From the NCBI RefSeq assembly GCF_014650875.1, contig NZ_BMVU01000008.1, positions 1 to 64,000 on the forward strand: DNA of 64,000 bases, in the 5' to 3' direction. Below the pieces are notes generated by a model. That model ran no database searches. It was not told the DNA's origin and was given only the letters and a program-made list of their open reading frames with translations. Both the position numbers and the translations under genes were made by a program. The stretch comes from Streptomyces minutiscleroticus. Lineage in GTDB: Bacteria > Actinomycetota > Actinomycetes > Streptomycetales > Streptomycetaceae. Shown here in pieces: positions 1 through 8,800 of this stretch (position 1 is its first letter; every line of letters begins with the position of its first letter).

Positions 1-2
1 AG

Positions 3-443
3 CGCCAGCGGGTCGCCCTGGCCCGGGCCCTGCTGCGCGACGCCCCGATCCTGCTGCTCGACGAGGCCACCAGCGCGCTGGACTCGGAGAGCGAACTGCT
101 CGTCCAGGACGCTCTGTGGCGGCTGATGGACGGACGCACCGCCCTCGTGGTCGCCCACCGCCTGAGCACCGTCGCCGGCATGGACCGCCTCGTCGTCCTC
201 GACCAGGGAGACATCGTCGAGCAGGGCACCCACGGCGAACTCCTCGCCGCGGGCGGCGCCTACGCCAAGCTGTGGCGGCACCAGTCGGGCGGCTTCCTCG
301 GCGGGAACCCCGAACCGGCCTGCGGGGACGGGGACGGTCTGCCGGCAGCCGGCCTCACCGGCCTGTCGGTACCGGCCGGACCGGGGCCGGACCGGGGCCG
401 CACGGCATCACCCCAGGCCCGCACCAGTACCCGACCCGGGTGA
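3..443 (+). CDS. ABC exporter, C-terminal part of ATP-binding domain (5' truncated by window)
   Basis: Open from the window edge to a TGA at 441-443. It begins inside the ABC signature ([11 protein letters not shown]), followed by Walker B with D-loop ([12 protein letters not shown]) and the H-switch (VVAHRLSTV), so the nucleotide-binding domain is complete after the signature. The LDSESE stretch after the D-loop and the loop-then-helix end ([17 protein letters not shown]) are typical of the fused membrane/ATPase exporters (MdlB/MsbA type). About 50 low-complexity Gly/Pro-rich residues follow the domain. The transmembrane half lies upstream of the window, so the substrate cannot be told. Confidence 0.9.
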   Translation, partial: RQRVALARALLRDAPILLLDEATSALDSESELLVQDALWRLMDGRTALVVAHRLSTVAGMDRLVVLDQGDIVEQGTHGELLAAGGAYAKLWRHQSGGFLGGNPEPACGDGDGLPAAGLTGLSVPAGPGPDRGRTASPQARTSTRPG

Positions 444-461
444 CCGGCCGGTTCCCGGCCG

Positions 462-1508
462 TCACCGGGCCGCCCTACGTCCGAGCAGCCGACCTGTCCC
501 ACCTGTATGCCTTACGGGACCTGGGCCGGGGCGAGGTCGGACGCGGAGCAGGTCGGTCGAGACGCTCCAGAGGCGCTTGGCGGTGGCGGGGTCGAGCGCC
601 CATTCCTTGACACCGTGCGGGTGCTGCGCGAGGTCGGCGTCGTTCGGCACGGTGCAGGCCTCTTGCGCATCGTCGAGGTAGTGGCCGCCGGAGTGGGCGA
701 ACTCGGGGGCGACGGCTGCGACGACGCTGGTGGCGGCGCCCTGCTCGACCGTCTTATAGGTGAAGACTCCGGCGGCTTCGGCGGCGTCGAGGGATGCCTT
801 CTGTTCCGGTGTGAAGTTGCGCTGCAGTCCGGTCGCGACACCGCCGGGGTTCACCGCGTTGGCGACGATGCCGTCGGACGCCCAGCGGTGGGTCGCCTCG
901 ACGGCGAAGAGGGAGTTCGCCGTCTTCGACTGGGCGTAGGCGATCTGCGGGTCGTAGCTGCGGCGCTCGAAGTGCAGGTCGTCGAAGTCGATGCCGGACC
1001 GCATGTGCGCCGTCGAGCTGACCGAGACGATCCGTGCTCCGTCGCGGTCGGCCGCTCCTCGGGCCAGGGCGTGGTGAAGGCCGGTGGCCAGGGCGAAGTG
1101 GCCGAGATGGTTCGTCGCGAACTGCAGCTCCCAGCCCTCCTGCGTCCGCTCGAGGCCGCCGGTGACCACGCCGGCGTTGTTGATCAGCAGGTGGAGCGGG
1201 CCGTCCCACGCGTCGACGCATCGCGCGACGGAGGCCCTGTCGGCGAGGTCGAGCCGGACGACGTGGGGGCGGATCCTCCCGGTCGACTTCCCGATTGTTT
1301 CGGCGACAACGCCACCCGCAGCCGTGTTTCGGACGGCGAGTGTGACCTCCGCCCCGGCCGAGGCCAGCGCACGAGCCGTTTCGGCGCCGAGTCCGGAGGA
1401 CGCCCCGGTCACGATCGCACGGAGGCCGGTGAGGTCGATGCCCTGCAGTACTTCGTCCGCAGTGCTGGAGGAGGTGAAGGGCGTGGATATGGGTTTGCGG
1501 GCGTCCAT
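462..1508 (-). CDS. Short-chain dehydrogenase/reductase, extended tail
   Basis: 348-residue NAD(P)-dependent oxidoreductase. The TGASSGLG nucleotide-binding motif is at residues 34-41, NNAG at 110-113, the serine region near 165, and the catalytic pair Tyr191/Lys195 (YAQSK). The family core is about 310 residues. The last 35 residues are Arg/Pro/Gly-rich and may simply be read-through to a distant stop. The substrate is unknown; the long SDR form with VNPGGVATGL after the active site resembles retinol-dehydrogenase/WWOX-like oxidoreductases. It is transcribed away from a TetR gene. A TATAGT box lies 6 nt before the ATG, so the message is probably leaderless, and that box sits inside one arm of the shared operator. 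Confidence 0.9.
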   Translation of the reverse strand: MDARKPISTPFTSSSTADEVLQGIDLTGLRAIVTGASSGLGAETARALASAGAEVTLAVRNTAAGGVVAETIGKSTGRIRPHVVRLDLADRASVARCVDAWDGPLHLLINNAGVVTGGLERTQEGWELQFATNHLGHFALATGLHHALARGAADRDGARIVSVSSTAHMRSGIDFDDLHFERRSYDPQIAYAQSKTANSLFAVEATHRWASDGIVANAVNPGGVATGLQRNFTPEQKASLDAAEAAGVFTYKTVEQGAATSVVAAVAPEFAHSGGHYLDDAQEACTVPNDADLAQHPHGVKEWALDPATAKRLWSVSTDLLRVRPRPGPGPVRHTGGTGRLLGRRAAR

Positions 1509-1514
1509 GGCGCG

Positions 1515-1544
1515 ACTATACGCACTAGACTGAATTTGTATAGT
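1515..1544. promoter_or_regulatory. Inverted repeat operator between SDR and TetR genes
   Basis: ACTATAC at 1515-1521 and its exact reverse complement GTATAGT at 1538-1544, separated by 16 nt. The left arm covers the putative -10 (TATAGT read on the minus strand, 1520-1515) of the dehydrogenase, whose start codon follows 6 nt later. The position fits autoregulation plus repression of the SDR by the adjacent TetR protein. The regulator assignment is inference. Confidence 0.55.
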
Positions 1545-1570
1545 GTGATTCTCGCTCGTATGCTCGCTCC

Positions 1571-2143
1571 ATGAGCAGTCCCGACGCCGGCCCTTCGCCG
1601 TCGACAGCCGCTGACACCGACCGTCGAATCATGGTTCTGGAGTCCGCCATGGCCACGTTCGCGCGATTCGGTTATCGGAAGACCTCGATGGAGGAGGTGG
1701 CGCGGGCGGCGCACATCTCCCGGCCCGGGCTCTACTTTCTCTTCTCCTCGAAGGAGACTCTGTTCCGTGCCGCGGTCACCCAGGTCTTGGACCGCGACAT
1801 CACCGCTGTCGAACAGGTCCTGGCCGATGGCGACCGCCCCCTTCCAGAGCGCCTCCTCGAAGCGTTCGACCAGTGGGCGGGCCGCTACATCGGCCCGCTG
1901 GCGCGCGATGTCGCGACGGTCGTCGAGGACAACCCCCACATCCTCGGAGAGATCGTCGAAACCGCGCCGCGACGTTTCGAAGTATTGATCACAGACGCGA
2001 TCGCCGTCGAGTCAGGACCAGAGGCGGCCCTCCCTGTCGCACAGACGATGATCAGCGCATCGATCGGCCTCAAGCACCAGGTCACCTCAAGGGAGTCCTA
2101 CCTCGAACGGCTGGCGGTCGCCATCGGTCTCCTGGTGCGCTGA
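1571..2143 (+). CDS. TetR family transcriptional regulator
   Basis: 190 residues, the usual TetR length. The N-terminal domain reads ILESAMATFARFGYRKTSMEEVA-like, with the recognition helix around residues 45-60 (HISRPGLYFLFSSKE), a very typical TetR HTH. The C-terminal ligand domain is helical and not diagnostic. It is divergent from the dehydrogenase at 462-1508, with 62 bp between the start codons, so the pair is probably one local repressor and its target. The ligand is likely a substrate of the dehydrogenase, but nothing in the sequence names it. Confidence 0.9.
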   Translation: MSSPDAGPSPSTAADTDRRIMVLESAMATFARFGYRKTSMEEVARAAHISRPGLYFLFSSKETLFRAAVTQVLDRDITAVEQVLADGDRPLPERLLEAFDQWAGRYIGPLARDVATVVEDNPHILGEIVETAPRRFEVLITDAIAVESGPEAALPVAQTMISASIGLKHQVTSRESYLERLAVAIGLLVR

Positions 2144-2229
2144 GAACGCTCCCGGCCTCATGGAATCGCCCGCGGTCTCGGGTGTGGGAACAGCGCCAAC
2201 AGCCGTGGCCGGAGCCGGGGCGGGCCTCG

Positions 2230-2525
2230 GCCGCGTTGAAGGACGACGACGCCCTGCGCACGTTCCTGCTCTCCCAGGACGTCATCTACGCAGGTGGGGG
2301 CAATACCGCGAACCTGCTGGCGGTCTGGCGCGAGCACGGCGTGGACCGGCTGCTGCGCGAGGTCTTCGACCGCGGGGACCTTGCTGTGCGGCATCAGCGC
2401 TGGTGCCGACTGCTGGGCCGAGGGCTCGCACACCGACTCCTTCGGGCCGCTCACGCACCTCCCGGACGGGTTGGGGCTGCTGTCCGGCTCAATCTGCCCG
2501 TACTACGACAGTGAGCCGGGCCGAC
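2230..2525 (+). pseudogene. Peptidase E (S51)-like gene remnant, frameshifted
   Basis: Two reading frames together spell a peptidase E segment. The first (about 2230-2385) gives FLLSQDVIYAGGGNTANLLA and on to VFDRG. The second (from about 2385) gives TLLCGISAGADCWAEG, then TDSFGPL and GSICPYYDSEP. GGGNT and the GxSAG nucleophile elbow are hallmarks of the family. The frames join at a GGGG run near 2375-2379, where one extra G would explain the shift. The first ~80 residues of the usual ~230 are absent, and homology fades before the LysR stop codon. It is therefore a broken fragment rather than a gene. Confidence 0.75.
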
Positions 2526-2609
2526 GAGCGTCCTGCCAGGCAGCCGTGGCCGACCGCGGTGTCCCGTCCGTGAGGGGGACGTGCGGTGGTGCGTGGGGTC
2601 TGGCGGTGT

Positions 2610-3503
2610 TCAGAGGACCGAGGCGATCGCCTGGGTGACGGCCGTGATCGCCGGGGTGGGGCGGCCGGGGAGGCGCGCGACGAGGATCCGGCGGATCTCG
2701 GGGGGTGCGCCGTCGACGTGCAGCAGCCTCACCCCGGGCGGCAGTACCGGTGCGAACCGGGACGGTACCGTCGTCACGCCGAAGCCGCCGGCGACCAGTC
2801 GGAGCTTCGTCAGCCAGTCGCGCGCGGAGTGGCTGACGCGCGGCCGTCCGGGCAGGCCGGGCCAGACGCCGAGCAGCGGCTCGGAGTTCGACGACGGGGT
2901 GGCGATCCACGCGGCGCCGACCAGTTCGTCGACGTGCACCGCGGTGCGTCCGGCGAACTCTCCGGCCGACGCCACCGCCACGACCAGGTCGGTGTCCGCG
3001 ACGGTCTCGACGTGCAGGCGCGGCGCGTCGCCGTCGAAGGGCCGGTGGGGCGGGCGGGACGTCAGCACGGCGAGGTCGAGCGAGCCCGCGCGCAGCGCCC
3101 GGGTCAGGGTGGGCGTGGTGCCCTCGCGGGTGGTGACCGTGATCTGCGGGTCGGCGGCCGCGAGGTGGGCGAGTGCGGCCGGCAGGATCGCCGCGCCCGC
3201 GCTCGGGACCGCCCCGAGCCGTACCGGTCCGGTGTGCGGGGCGGTGCCGGCGAGTTCACGCTCGGCCGCCGCGAGCGAGGCCAGGACCGTGTGGGCGTGC
3301 CGCAGCAGGGTCAGGCCGGCGGGAGTGAGCCGTACCCCGTCCGGACGGCGTTCGAACAGGGTGGTGCCCGCGCTGCGTTCGAGGGCGGCGGCCTGGCGTG
3401 AGACGGCCGACTGCGTGTAGCCGAGCCGGGCGGCCGCCGCGGTGAAGCTGCCGGACTCGGCGATCTGCCGCAGGACCCGCAGCCCCGCGCTGGAGATGTC
3501 CAT
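2610..3503 (-). CDS. LysR family transcriptional regulator
   Basis: About 297 residues from the chosen ATG at 3503 (MDISSAGLRVL); an upstream ATG at 3521 would add six residues. The N-terminal winged HTH is classic LTTR: FTAAAARLGYTQSAVSRQAAALE, then LFER, then LTPAG. A periplasmic-binding-protein-like effector domain follows at about residues 90-290. It is divergent from the oxidoreductase at 3605, a common LysR arrangement. GCAT-N7-ATGC at 3513-3527 in the gap is a possible LTTR box. The effector is unknown. Confidence 0.92.
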   Translation of the reverse strand: MDISSAGLRVLRQIAESGSFTAAAARLGYTQSAVSRQAAALERSAGTTLFERRPDGVRLTPAGLTLLRHAHTVLASLAAAERELAGTAPHTGPVRLGAVPSAGAAILPAALAHLAAADPQITVTTREGTTPTLTRALRAGSLDLAVLTSRPPHRPFDGDAPRLHVETVADTDLVVAVASAGEFAGRTAVHVDELVGAAWIATPSSNSEPLLGVWPGLPGRPRVSHSARDWLTKLRLVAGGFGVTTVPSRFAPVLPPGVRLLHVDGAPPEIRRILVARLPGRPTPAITAVTQAIASVL

Positions 3504-3604
3504 GCGGTCTACGCATACCACGGATGCCTGATCGTCGCTTCCCGCATGCCCGTTCGGTTCCTAGTGTCGATCCCACGAGCACGGACGAACACGGAGGCCA
3601 TCAC

Positions 3605-4693
3605 GTGCGAGCAGCAGTCCTGACGCGGTTCGGCGCCCCGCTCACGGTGCGGGAGGTGCCCGACCCCGACCCCGGAGGCGGTGAAGTGCTGGTCGAGGTG
3701 CTCGCCGCCTGCGTGGCGCCCTACGCCGGTGAGGTCTTCGGCGGCGAGCGGAACTACCCCCTGGTCCCTCCTGTCGTGCCCGGTACGGGCGGCGTGGGAC
3801 GGATCGTGCACCTCGGTCCGGACGCCACCCGGCTGCGCGTCGGCGACCTGGTGTGGTGCGACTCCACGGTGCGCTCGCGGGACGACGCCCTCACCCCCGA
3901 CATCACGCTCCAGGGCTGGAGCTCGCGCGGGGAGGGCGGCGGGCGGCTGGCCGAGTACCTGCACGACGGCGCGTTCGCCGAACTCATGCGGGTGCCGACG
4001 GAGAACGTCTTCCCGCTGCCCGCCGCGGCAGGGGACGATCCGGCCCGCTGGGCCGCACTCACCGTGCACACCATCTCCTACGGCGGACTGCTGGCGGGCG
4101 GGCTCGCGGCCGGTGAGACACTGCTCGTCAGCGGGGCCACCGGCAACCTCGGCAGCAGCGCGGTCGCGGTCGCCCTCGCGATGGGAGCGGGCCGCGTGGT
4201 CGCCCCGGGCCGCAACCGGGCCGCGCTCGACCTCCTGGCCGGCCGGTTCGGTGCGCGACTGCGCCCGGTCGTGCTGAGCGGCGACGAGGCCACCGACCGG
4301 GCGGCGATGTCCGCGGCGGCCGACGGCCCGGTCGACATGGTGATCGACCTGCTCCCGCCGAGCGCCCCCAGTTCGGCTTCGCGCGCGGCGGCCATGACCG
4401 TGCGCGAGTACGGGCGCGTCGTCCTCATGGGCGGCGTCGGCATGCTCGGCGGCGACGACCTCGCCCTGCCCTACCCCTGGATCATGCGCAACTCGGTCAC
4501 CGTGCGCGGACAGTGGATGTACCCGCGCACGGCCAACGTCGGCATCGTCCGGCTCCTCGCCTCGGGCGCCCTGGACCTCGCCCCCGAACGGGTCCGGTCG
4601 TTCGGCCTCGACGCCGTCAACGACGCCGTCGCGTACGCCGCCGCGCACGGCGGCCCGTTCGACCGCACCAGCCTCACCCCGTCGGCCGGCTGA
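3605..4693 (+). CDS. Zinc-independent quinone oxidoreductase / MDR-type alcohol dehydrogenase
   Basis: Medium-chain dehydrogenase of 362 residues from GTG 3605, chosen because GGAGG lies 7-11 nt upstream. The GroES-like N-terminal half (VRAAVLTRFGAPLTVREVPDPDPG) is followed by a Rossmann half with SGATGNLG at 176-183. The zinc-ligand GHE motif of classical alcohol dehydrogenases is replaced by GTGG, so it is probably a metal-free NADPH reductase of the quinone oxidoreductase/zinc-binding-dehydrogenase-like group. It is likely induced by the divergent LysR. The physiological substrate is not evident. Confidence 0.88.
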   Translation: MRAAVLTRFGAPLTVREVPDPDPGGGEVLVEVLAACVAPYAGEVFGGERNYPLVPPVVPGTGGVGRIVHLGPDATRLRVGDLVWCDSTVRSRDDALTPDITLQGWSSRGEGGGRLAEYLHDGAFAELMRVPTENVFPLPAAAGDDPARWAALTVHTISYGGLLAGGLAAGETLLVSGATGNLGSSAVAVALAMGAGRVVAPGRNRAALDLLAGRFGARLRPVVLSGDEATDRAAMSAAADGPVDMVIDLLPPSAPSSASRAAAMTVREYGRVVLMGGVGMLGGDDLALPYPWIMRNSVTVRGQWMYPRTANVGIVRLLASGALDLAPERVRSFGLDAVNDAVAYAAAHGGPFDRTSLTPSAG

Positions 4694-5100
4694 CAAGCCC
4701 CACCGATCCGCCCGACGCGGGACCACCCCGACGGTCGAGGTGCCTGGCCGCGGCACTGCTCGCCTGCCGGTGGCGAGATCGCTGTGCTACCGGCCCGGCA
4801 TCCCGGCCCGCCCGAACCACCGCCTGCGCCGGCACACCGGCCGTGAGGGCTCGACGGCTTCCTCATGGAACCGGCCCTGCCCTCGGCAGACCCCGGAACG
4901 CCGAGATCAGTGAGGTCGCGGCCATGACGAGGACCACGCCCCCGCGCCCTTTCGACATCGAGGCCCTCTTCCCGGAACTGGTCGGCTTCCGAGGGACGAC
5001 CACGCGGCTCCGGCCGCGTGTCGGTGAGCCTGCACGATCAGCCCCGGTCCGGGTCTGCAGGGGTTGGTGTGGTCGGCGCCGAGCAGTGGGCCCGGCCTGC
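4694..5100. other. No intact gene; short plus-strand N-terminal fragment
   Basis: Starting at ATG 4924 the plus strand reads MTRTTPPRPFDIEALFPELV, then about 20 more protein-like residues (a recurring N-terminus of uncharacterised Streptomyces proteins). The frame then loses coding character near 5040. I take it as the stump of a truncated gene. The rest of the stretch shows nothing I recognise. Confidence 0.35.
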
Positions 5101-6262
5101 CCGCCACCGTGCCAGCCGTGGTCGCGGGCGAGGGCGGCCGTGCGGGTGGGCCGGATCAGTTCGTCCGGCCGGTGCGACGCCTGCCACCACCACACGATTA
5201 CCACGTGGGCCGACGCGAACGCCTGCTGCGGGACTGTGTCCTCGGGCCGCGGCCCGGCGGGCGAGGGCGGGCCACAGCCGCCGGGCGCGGCCGATGTCCG
5301 GCAGGCCGCCACGTCCAGCTGCTCGCTCGGGCGGTGGAGGTCGGAGCCGTGCAGTCGGCGCCGGTGGTGCGGGTATACGCACTGCCCGTACGGCACGAAC
5401 CGCACGGCCCCCACCCGGCGCCCCGTTCGGCGGGCGGTACACAGCCCGCACGCCACAGCGACCGAAGCGACCGAAGCCGCCACCCGGCACCGCGCCCCCG
5501 GCCGCACCCCGTGGTGGGGCGTGTGGCCGGTGGTGAAGGCGGCCGGCCCCTTGGGCCAGGACGGCAGCGCCCGCGCCGGCACGCCGGCGGGCACGCCGCT
5601 GGAGTCCGTACCACCGGCCGCTTCCCGCCGACGCGGAGACCCACCGGTCTCCTACCGCCCTGACCAGCCACCTCCCCACGTACGCGGAGAGCACCTGCTC
5701 GCTCGGACCGGACCCGGCGGTCCGGATTCCGACCGAGTGCGAGGAGGAGAACGGCGTCGCGATCGCCTCGGCAACCTGCTGGTGCAGCCCGCCGCCCGGA
5801 ACAGGCGAAGCGCCCGCCGGGGCCGAGCTGAAGCCCGTCACCCCAGGCTCCGGTTTCTCCGGTGGTCAGCCTGCGCGACGACAGTCGTTCGCGACGGTAG
5901 TCGTTGACGAGGTCGGTGACGGCTTGTCGGCGCTTGACCTGGGCGGTCGGCCTGCGCTGACGGTCGGCGAGCAGGTCGGTCCCGCTGCGCAGCGGCTCGA
6001 CGCCGTCTCCCTTCCTGAAGACGCCCGCCTTGCGGCCGGGGTCGAAGTCCTCGGGCGGACACACCGTCGTGCCCGGCTCGGCCCTCGAGGGTCGGATGAA
6101 GTCCGTTATGCGTTCCGCCCGGTCGTCGGCCACCGCCGTTCGCCGCTCCTCCCAGCTGGCACGGCTGATCGGCTGGTGCGTGCTCGATCGGAGTGCATCG
6201 GCCAGATCACCCCGTCCCATGGCAGCAGCCTCACCCGGCAGGGGTGGTTCAGTGCTCGTCAC
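5101..6262 (-). pseudogene. Unrecognised minus-strand gene broken across frames
   Basis: Three protein-like segments occur in different minus-strand frames. The longest begins at GTG 6262 or ATG 6220 (MGRGDLADALRSS) and stays coherent to about 5850 (FDPGRKAGVFRKGDGVEPL, LVNDYRRERL). A second, around 5640-5800, contains HSVGIRTAGSGPSEQVLSAY followed by VGRWLVRAVGDRW. A third, around 5300-5450, includes VGAVRFVPYGQCVYP. I know none of these families. The frame changes suggest at least two indels in one older gene, or fragments of several. It could alternatively be one short real gene (6262 to about 5850) followed by junk. Confidence 0.35.
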
Positions 6263-6411
6263 AGCGGTTCGGCCTCTTCAACGGCGCGTGCATCACCTTG
6301 ATGCCGGGGCGCCCGGTGGCCTCCGGCGCACGCTCCTCACCCGCTGCGGAGGATGCGTCCCAAGGGAACGGGCCGCCCAATGGAACCAACCCGGCGAAGG
6401 AGGATGCCGTC

Positions 6412-6948
6412 ATGTCCGAGATGGGTCCCGTTCAACTGCTGGCGGTCGCTTTCGGACCGGACGCGGCGTTCGAAGGGCGGATCATCGAGGAGCTGGAGGA
6501 GCTCACGGCCAAGGACCAGATCCGCGTGCTGGACCTGCTGGCCGTGCAGAAGAGCGCCGAGGGCGATCTCGTTGCCCTCGACTATCAGGCGGAGGGCATG
6601 GGCGACACGGTCGGCGCACTGCTCGGGCTGGAGGCCGGCAGTCTGAAGGAGGCGGAGAGGGTCTTTCCCTCCCTGGCGCCGGGGCGGCCCTTCGGCCTCG
6701 GCCCGGAGGACATCCGAGAACTGGCCGACGCGCTTGAGCCGGGCACCGCGGCGGGCTTCCTCCTCCTCGAGCACCGGTGGGCGAAGGAACTGAAGGACGC
6801 GCTCCGCGCACAGGGAGGCGTCCCCCTTGCGGAGGGCTTCCTCACCGCAGAGGCGCTCGCTTCCGTGGCCGCGGAGATGCTGGAGGCCACCGCGCGGCTC
6901 GAGAAGGACAGCACGCAAAAGCGTGAGAAGCGCGCGAAGAAGGCATAA
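6412..6948 (+). CDS. DUF6325-like cytoplasmic protein
   Basis: 178 residues from ATG 6412, preceded by a strong AAGGAGG nine nt upstream. The opening MSEMGPVQLLAVAFGPDAAF and the pattern of alternating short beta strands with a central EELEELTAKDQIRVLDLLAV helix match the DUF6325 (DUF1269-related) family seen repeatedly in Streptomyces. A charged Lys/Arg tail ends the protein (KREKRAKKA). Members are often next to membrane-stress genes, but here it stands alone between a decayed region and a convergent regulator. Function is unknown. Confidence 0.8.
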   Translation: MSEMGPVQLLAVAFGPDAAFEGRIIEELEELTAKDQIRVLDLLAVQKSAEGDLVALDYQAEGMGDTVGALLGLEAGSLKEAERVFPSLAPGRPFGLGPEDIRELADALEPGTAAGFLLLEHRWAKELKDALRAQGGVPLAEGFLTAEALASVAAEMLEATARLEKDSTQKREKRAKKA

Positions 6949-7028
6949 GTGCGCGGGGTCGGGAAGCGCCCGTGTTCTCCGACGCCTCCAGCGCGGTCCG
7001 GGCGCCAGAACACCCTTCGGGCATCAGG

Positions 7029-7049
7029 GCGGCCTGGGCGACAGGCCGC
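7029..7049. terminator. Hairpin between convergent genes
   Basis: GCGGCCTG at 7029-7036 pairs perfectly with CAGGCCGC at 7042-7049 across a 5-nt loop. It abuts the stop codon of the regulator at 7050. It probably stops transcription from both sides, although no U-tract follows. Confidence 0.45.
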
Positions 7050-7955
7050 TCAGCCGAGTCGGTCAGTGGGCTCTGCCGCCCGGGAGCGGGTCGCCGCCAG
7101 GCTCGCGAGGAGCCTGAGGCGGTCCTCGGAGGTGCTGCCCGGTTCGGCGGTGTAGAGACTCAGGTCGTGCACGGCTCGCTGCGACACGGGCAGGTCCAGG
7201 GACTGGTAGGTCAGCTCCAGGGTGCCGACCTCGGGGTGCTGCAGGCGTTTGACGCCCTCGTGGCGGATACGGACGTCGAGCGCGGCCCACATGGTGCGGA
7301 AGTCGGCACTGAGGGTGGACAGCTCGCCGATCAGCTCGCGCAGGGCCCGGTCATGCGGTTCACGCCCGGCCTCGGCCCGCAGCAACGCGACGGTGGCGGC
7401 GGCGCCGGCCTCCCAGTCGGTGAAGAAGTCCTGTGAGCCGGGGTCGAGGAAGTGGTAGCGGGCGAAGTCGGCGCGGCCGCGCCTGTCGGTGGTGGGACTG
7501 TCGAACATCGGCGCGTGCAGGGTCCGGGCCAGCGGATTGGTGGCAACGACGTCCAGGCGGCCGTTGCGTACGAAAGCGGCGGACATCGTGACGGAGTCGA
7601 GCAGCCACTGGATGCGGGGCGGGGTCTCGACGTCCCTGCGACGCGACGGCGTGCGGCGGGCGTGCCGGGCGGCGCGGGCCAGGTCGAACAGGTAGGTGCG
7701 TTCGTCCTCGTCCAGCTGCAGGGCCTGGGCGACCGCGGCCAGGACATCTTCGGACACGCCGCTGATGTGCCCTTTCTCCAGCCGGGTGTACCACTCGGTG
7801 CTCACCCCGGCCAGCACGGCGACTTCCTCGCGCCGCAGCCCCGGGACGCGGCGCCGGCCGCTGGTGGGCAGCCCGGCCTGCTCCGGGGTGATCCTGGCGC
7901 GGCGGCCGGCGAGGAAGTCCCGGATCTCCGCGCGGTGGCCGTGCTGGTCGTCCAT
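7050..7955 (-). CDS. Helix-turn-helix regulator with MmyB-like ligand domain
   Basis: 301 residues from ATG 7955 (MDDQHGHRAEIRDFLAGRRA). An HTH_3/XRE domain occupies residues 10-80 (GLRREEVAVLAGVSTEWYTRLEKG), followed by the MmyB-like ligand-binding domain (NPLARTLHAPMFDS, RTMWAALDVRIRHEG, HPEVGTLELTYQSL). The architecture and length match the large Streptomyces family of such regulators, which usually control a divergent oxidoreductase or exporter. Here the divergent gene is the truncated MFS at 8090. An in-frame start 34 codons upstream would overlap the likely promoter and is less likely. Confidence 0.88.
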   Translation of the reverse strand: MDDQHGHRAEIRDFLAGRRARITPEQAGLPTSGRRRVPGLRREEVAVLAGVSTEWYTRLEKGHISGVSEDVLAAVAQALQLDEDERTYLFDLARAARHARRTPSRRRDVETPPRIQWLLDSVTMSAAFVRNGRLDVVATNPLARTLHAPMFDSPTTDRRGRADFARYHFLDPGSQDFFTDWEAGAAATVALLRAEAGREPHDRALRELIGELSTLSADFRTMWAALDVRIRHEGVKRLQHPEVGTLELTYQSLDLPVSQRAVHDLSLYTAEPGSTSEDRLRLLASLAATRSRAAEPTDRLG

Positions 7956-8089
7956 GTGTTCCACGGTAGCCAGCGAGGGGCGCGGAGGGAGGTCGAGCTT
8001 GTACCCCCTATGAACGCGACCTTCTCCACCCGCGAAGCTGCCGGTCTCCTGGGACACGTACCCCGGTCACGACCCCACGGAGATGAACC

Positions 8090-8800
8090 TTGAGTACGCG
8101 AGGAGGGACCCTCCCCGCCCCCGGCGGCGTACGGGCCGGCCGGCCCCGGCAGGCGTCCGCCGCCCGGCTTCCGCTCGTCGTGTACGTGCTTGCACTGGGC
8201 ACGTTCCTGATGGGCACCACCGAGTTCGTCATGGCCGGCCTGCTGCCCGAGATCGCAGGAGACCTGCACGTCAGTGTCGCCCGGACCGGCCTTCTGATCA
8301 CGGTCTTCGCCGTCGGGACGATCGTCGGCGCGCCGCTGACGGCGATGCTCACGCTGCGGTTTTCCACGCGGCTGACCCTGATGCTCGCCCTGGGCGTCTT
8401 CGCCGTCGGGCACGTGGTCGTCGCCGTCGGCTCCGGCTTCACCCTGCTGCTCGTGGCCCGCTTCGTGACGGCGATCGCCACCGGGGCGTTCTGGGCCGTG
8501 GCCAACGTGGCCGCCACCCGCGCCGCGGGACCGGCCGCGAGCGCCCGCGCCCTCGGCCTGGTCGGGGCCGGCGCCATGCTCGCCAACGTCGTCGGCGTGC
8601 CGCTGGGCGCCTTCGCCGGCCGGCTCATGGGCTGGCGCGGCCCCTTCTGGACCCTCGCCGCCCTGGCCGCGGCGGCCATCGTCATGATCGCCCGAACCGT
8701 CCTCCACGACGGTCCTGCCCGGCGGACGGTGTCGTCGTCTCCGCTGGAAATATCGGTGGAGCCCGGCCGACCTCACTGGTTAGTGTCGCGGGATGAGTAA
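8090..8800 (+). pseudogene. MFS drug exporter, C-terminal half missing
   Basis: Starts at TTG 8090 behind GGAG. The MFS opening is standard (VVYVLALGTFLMGTTEFVMAGLLPEIAGDL), with about six transmembrane helices up to residue ~205 and the motif-C-like GAGAMLANVVGVPLGAFAG. The family has about 400 residues and 12 helices. Here homology stops near 8710 and about 30 unrelated residues run into the next gene, overlapping its start by 8 bp. This half-transporter is probably non-functional unless it dimerises. It was likely produced by a deletion that joined it to the DUF6204 gene. Confidence 0.75.
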
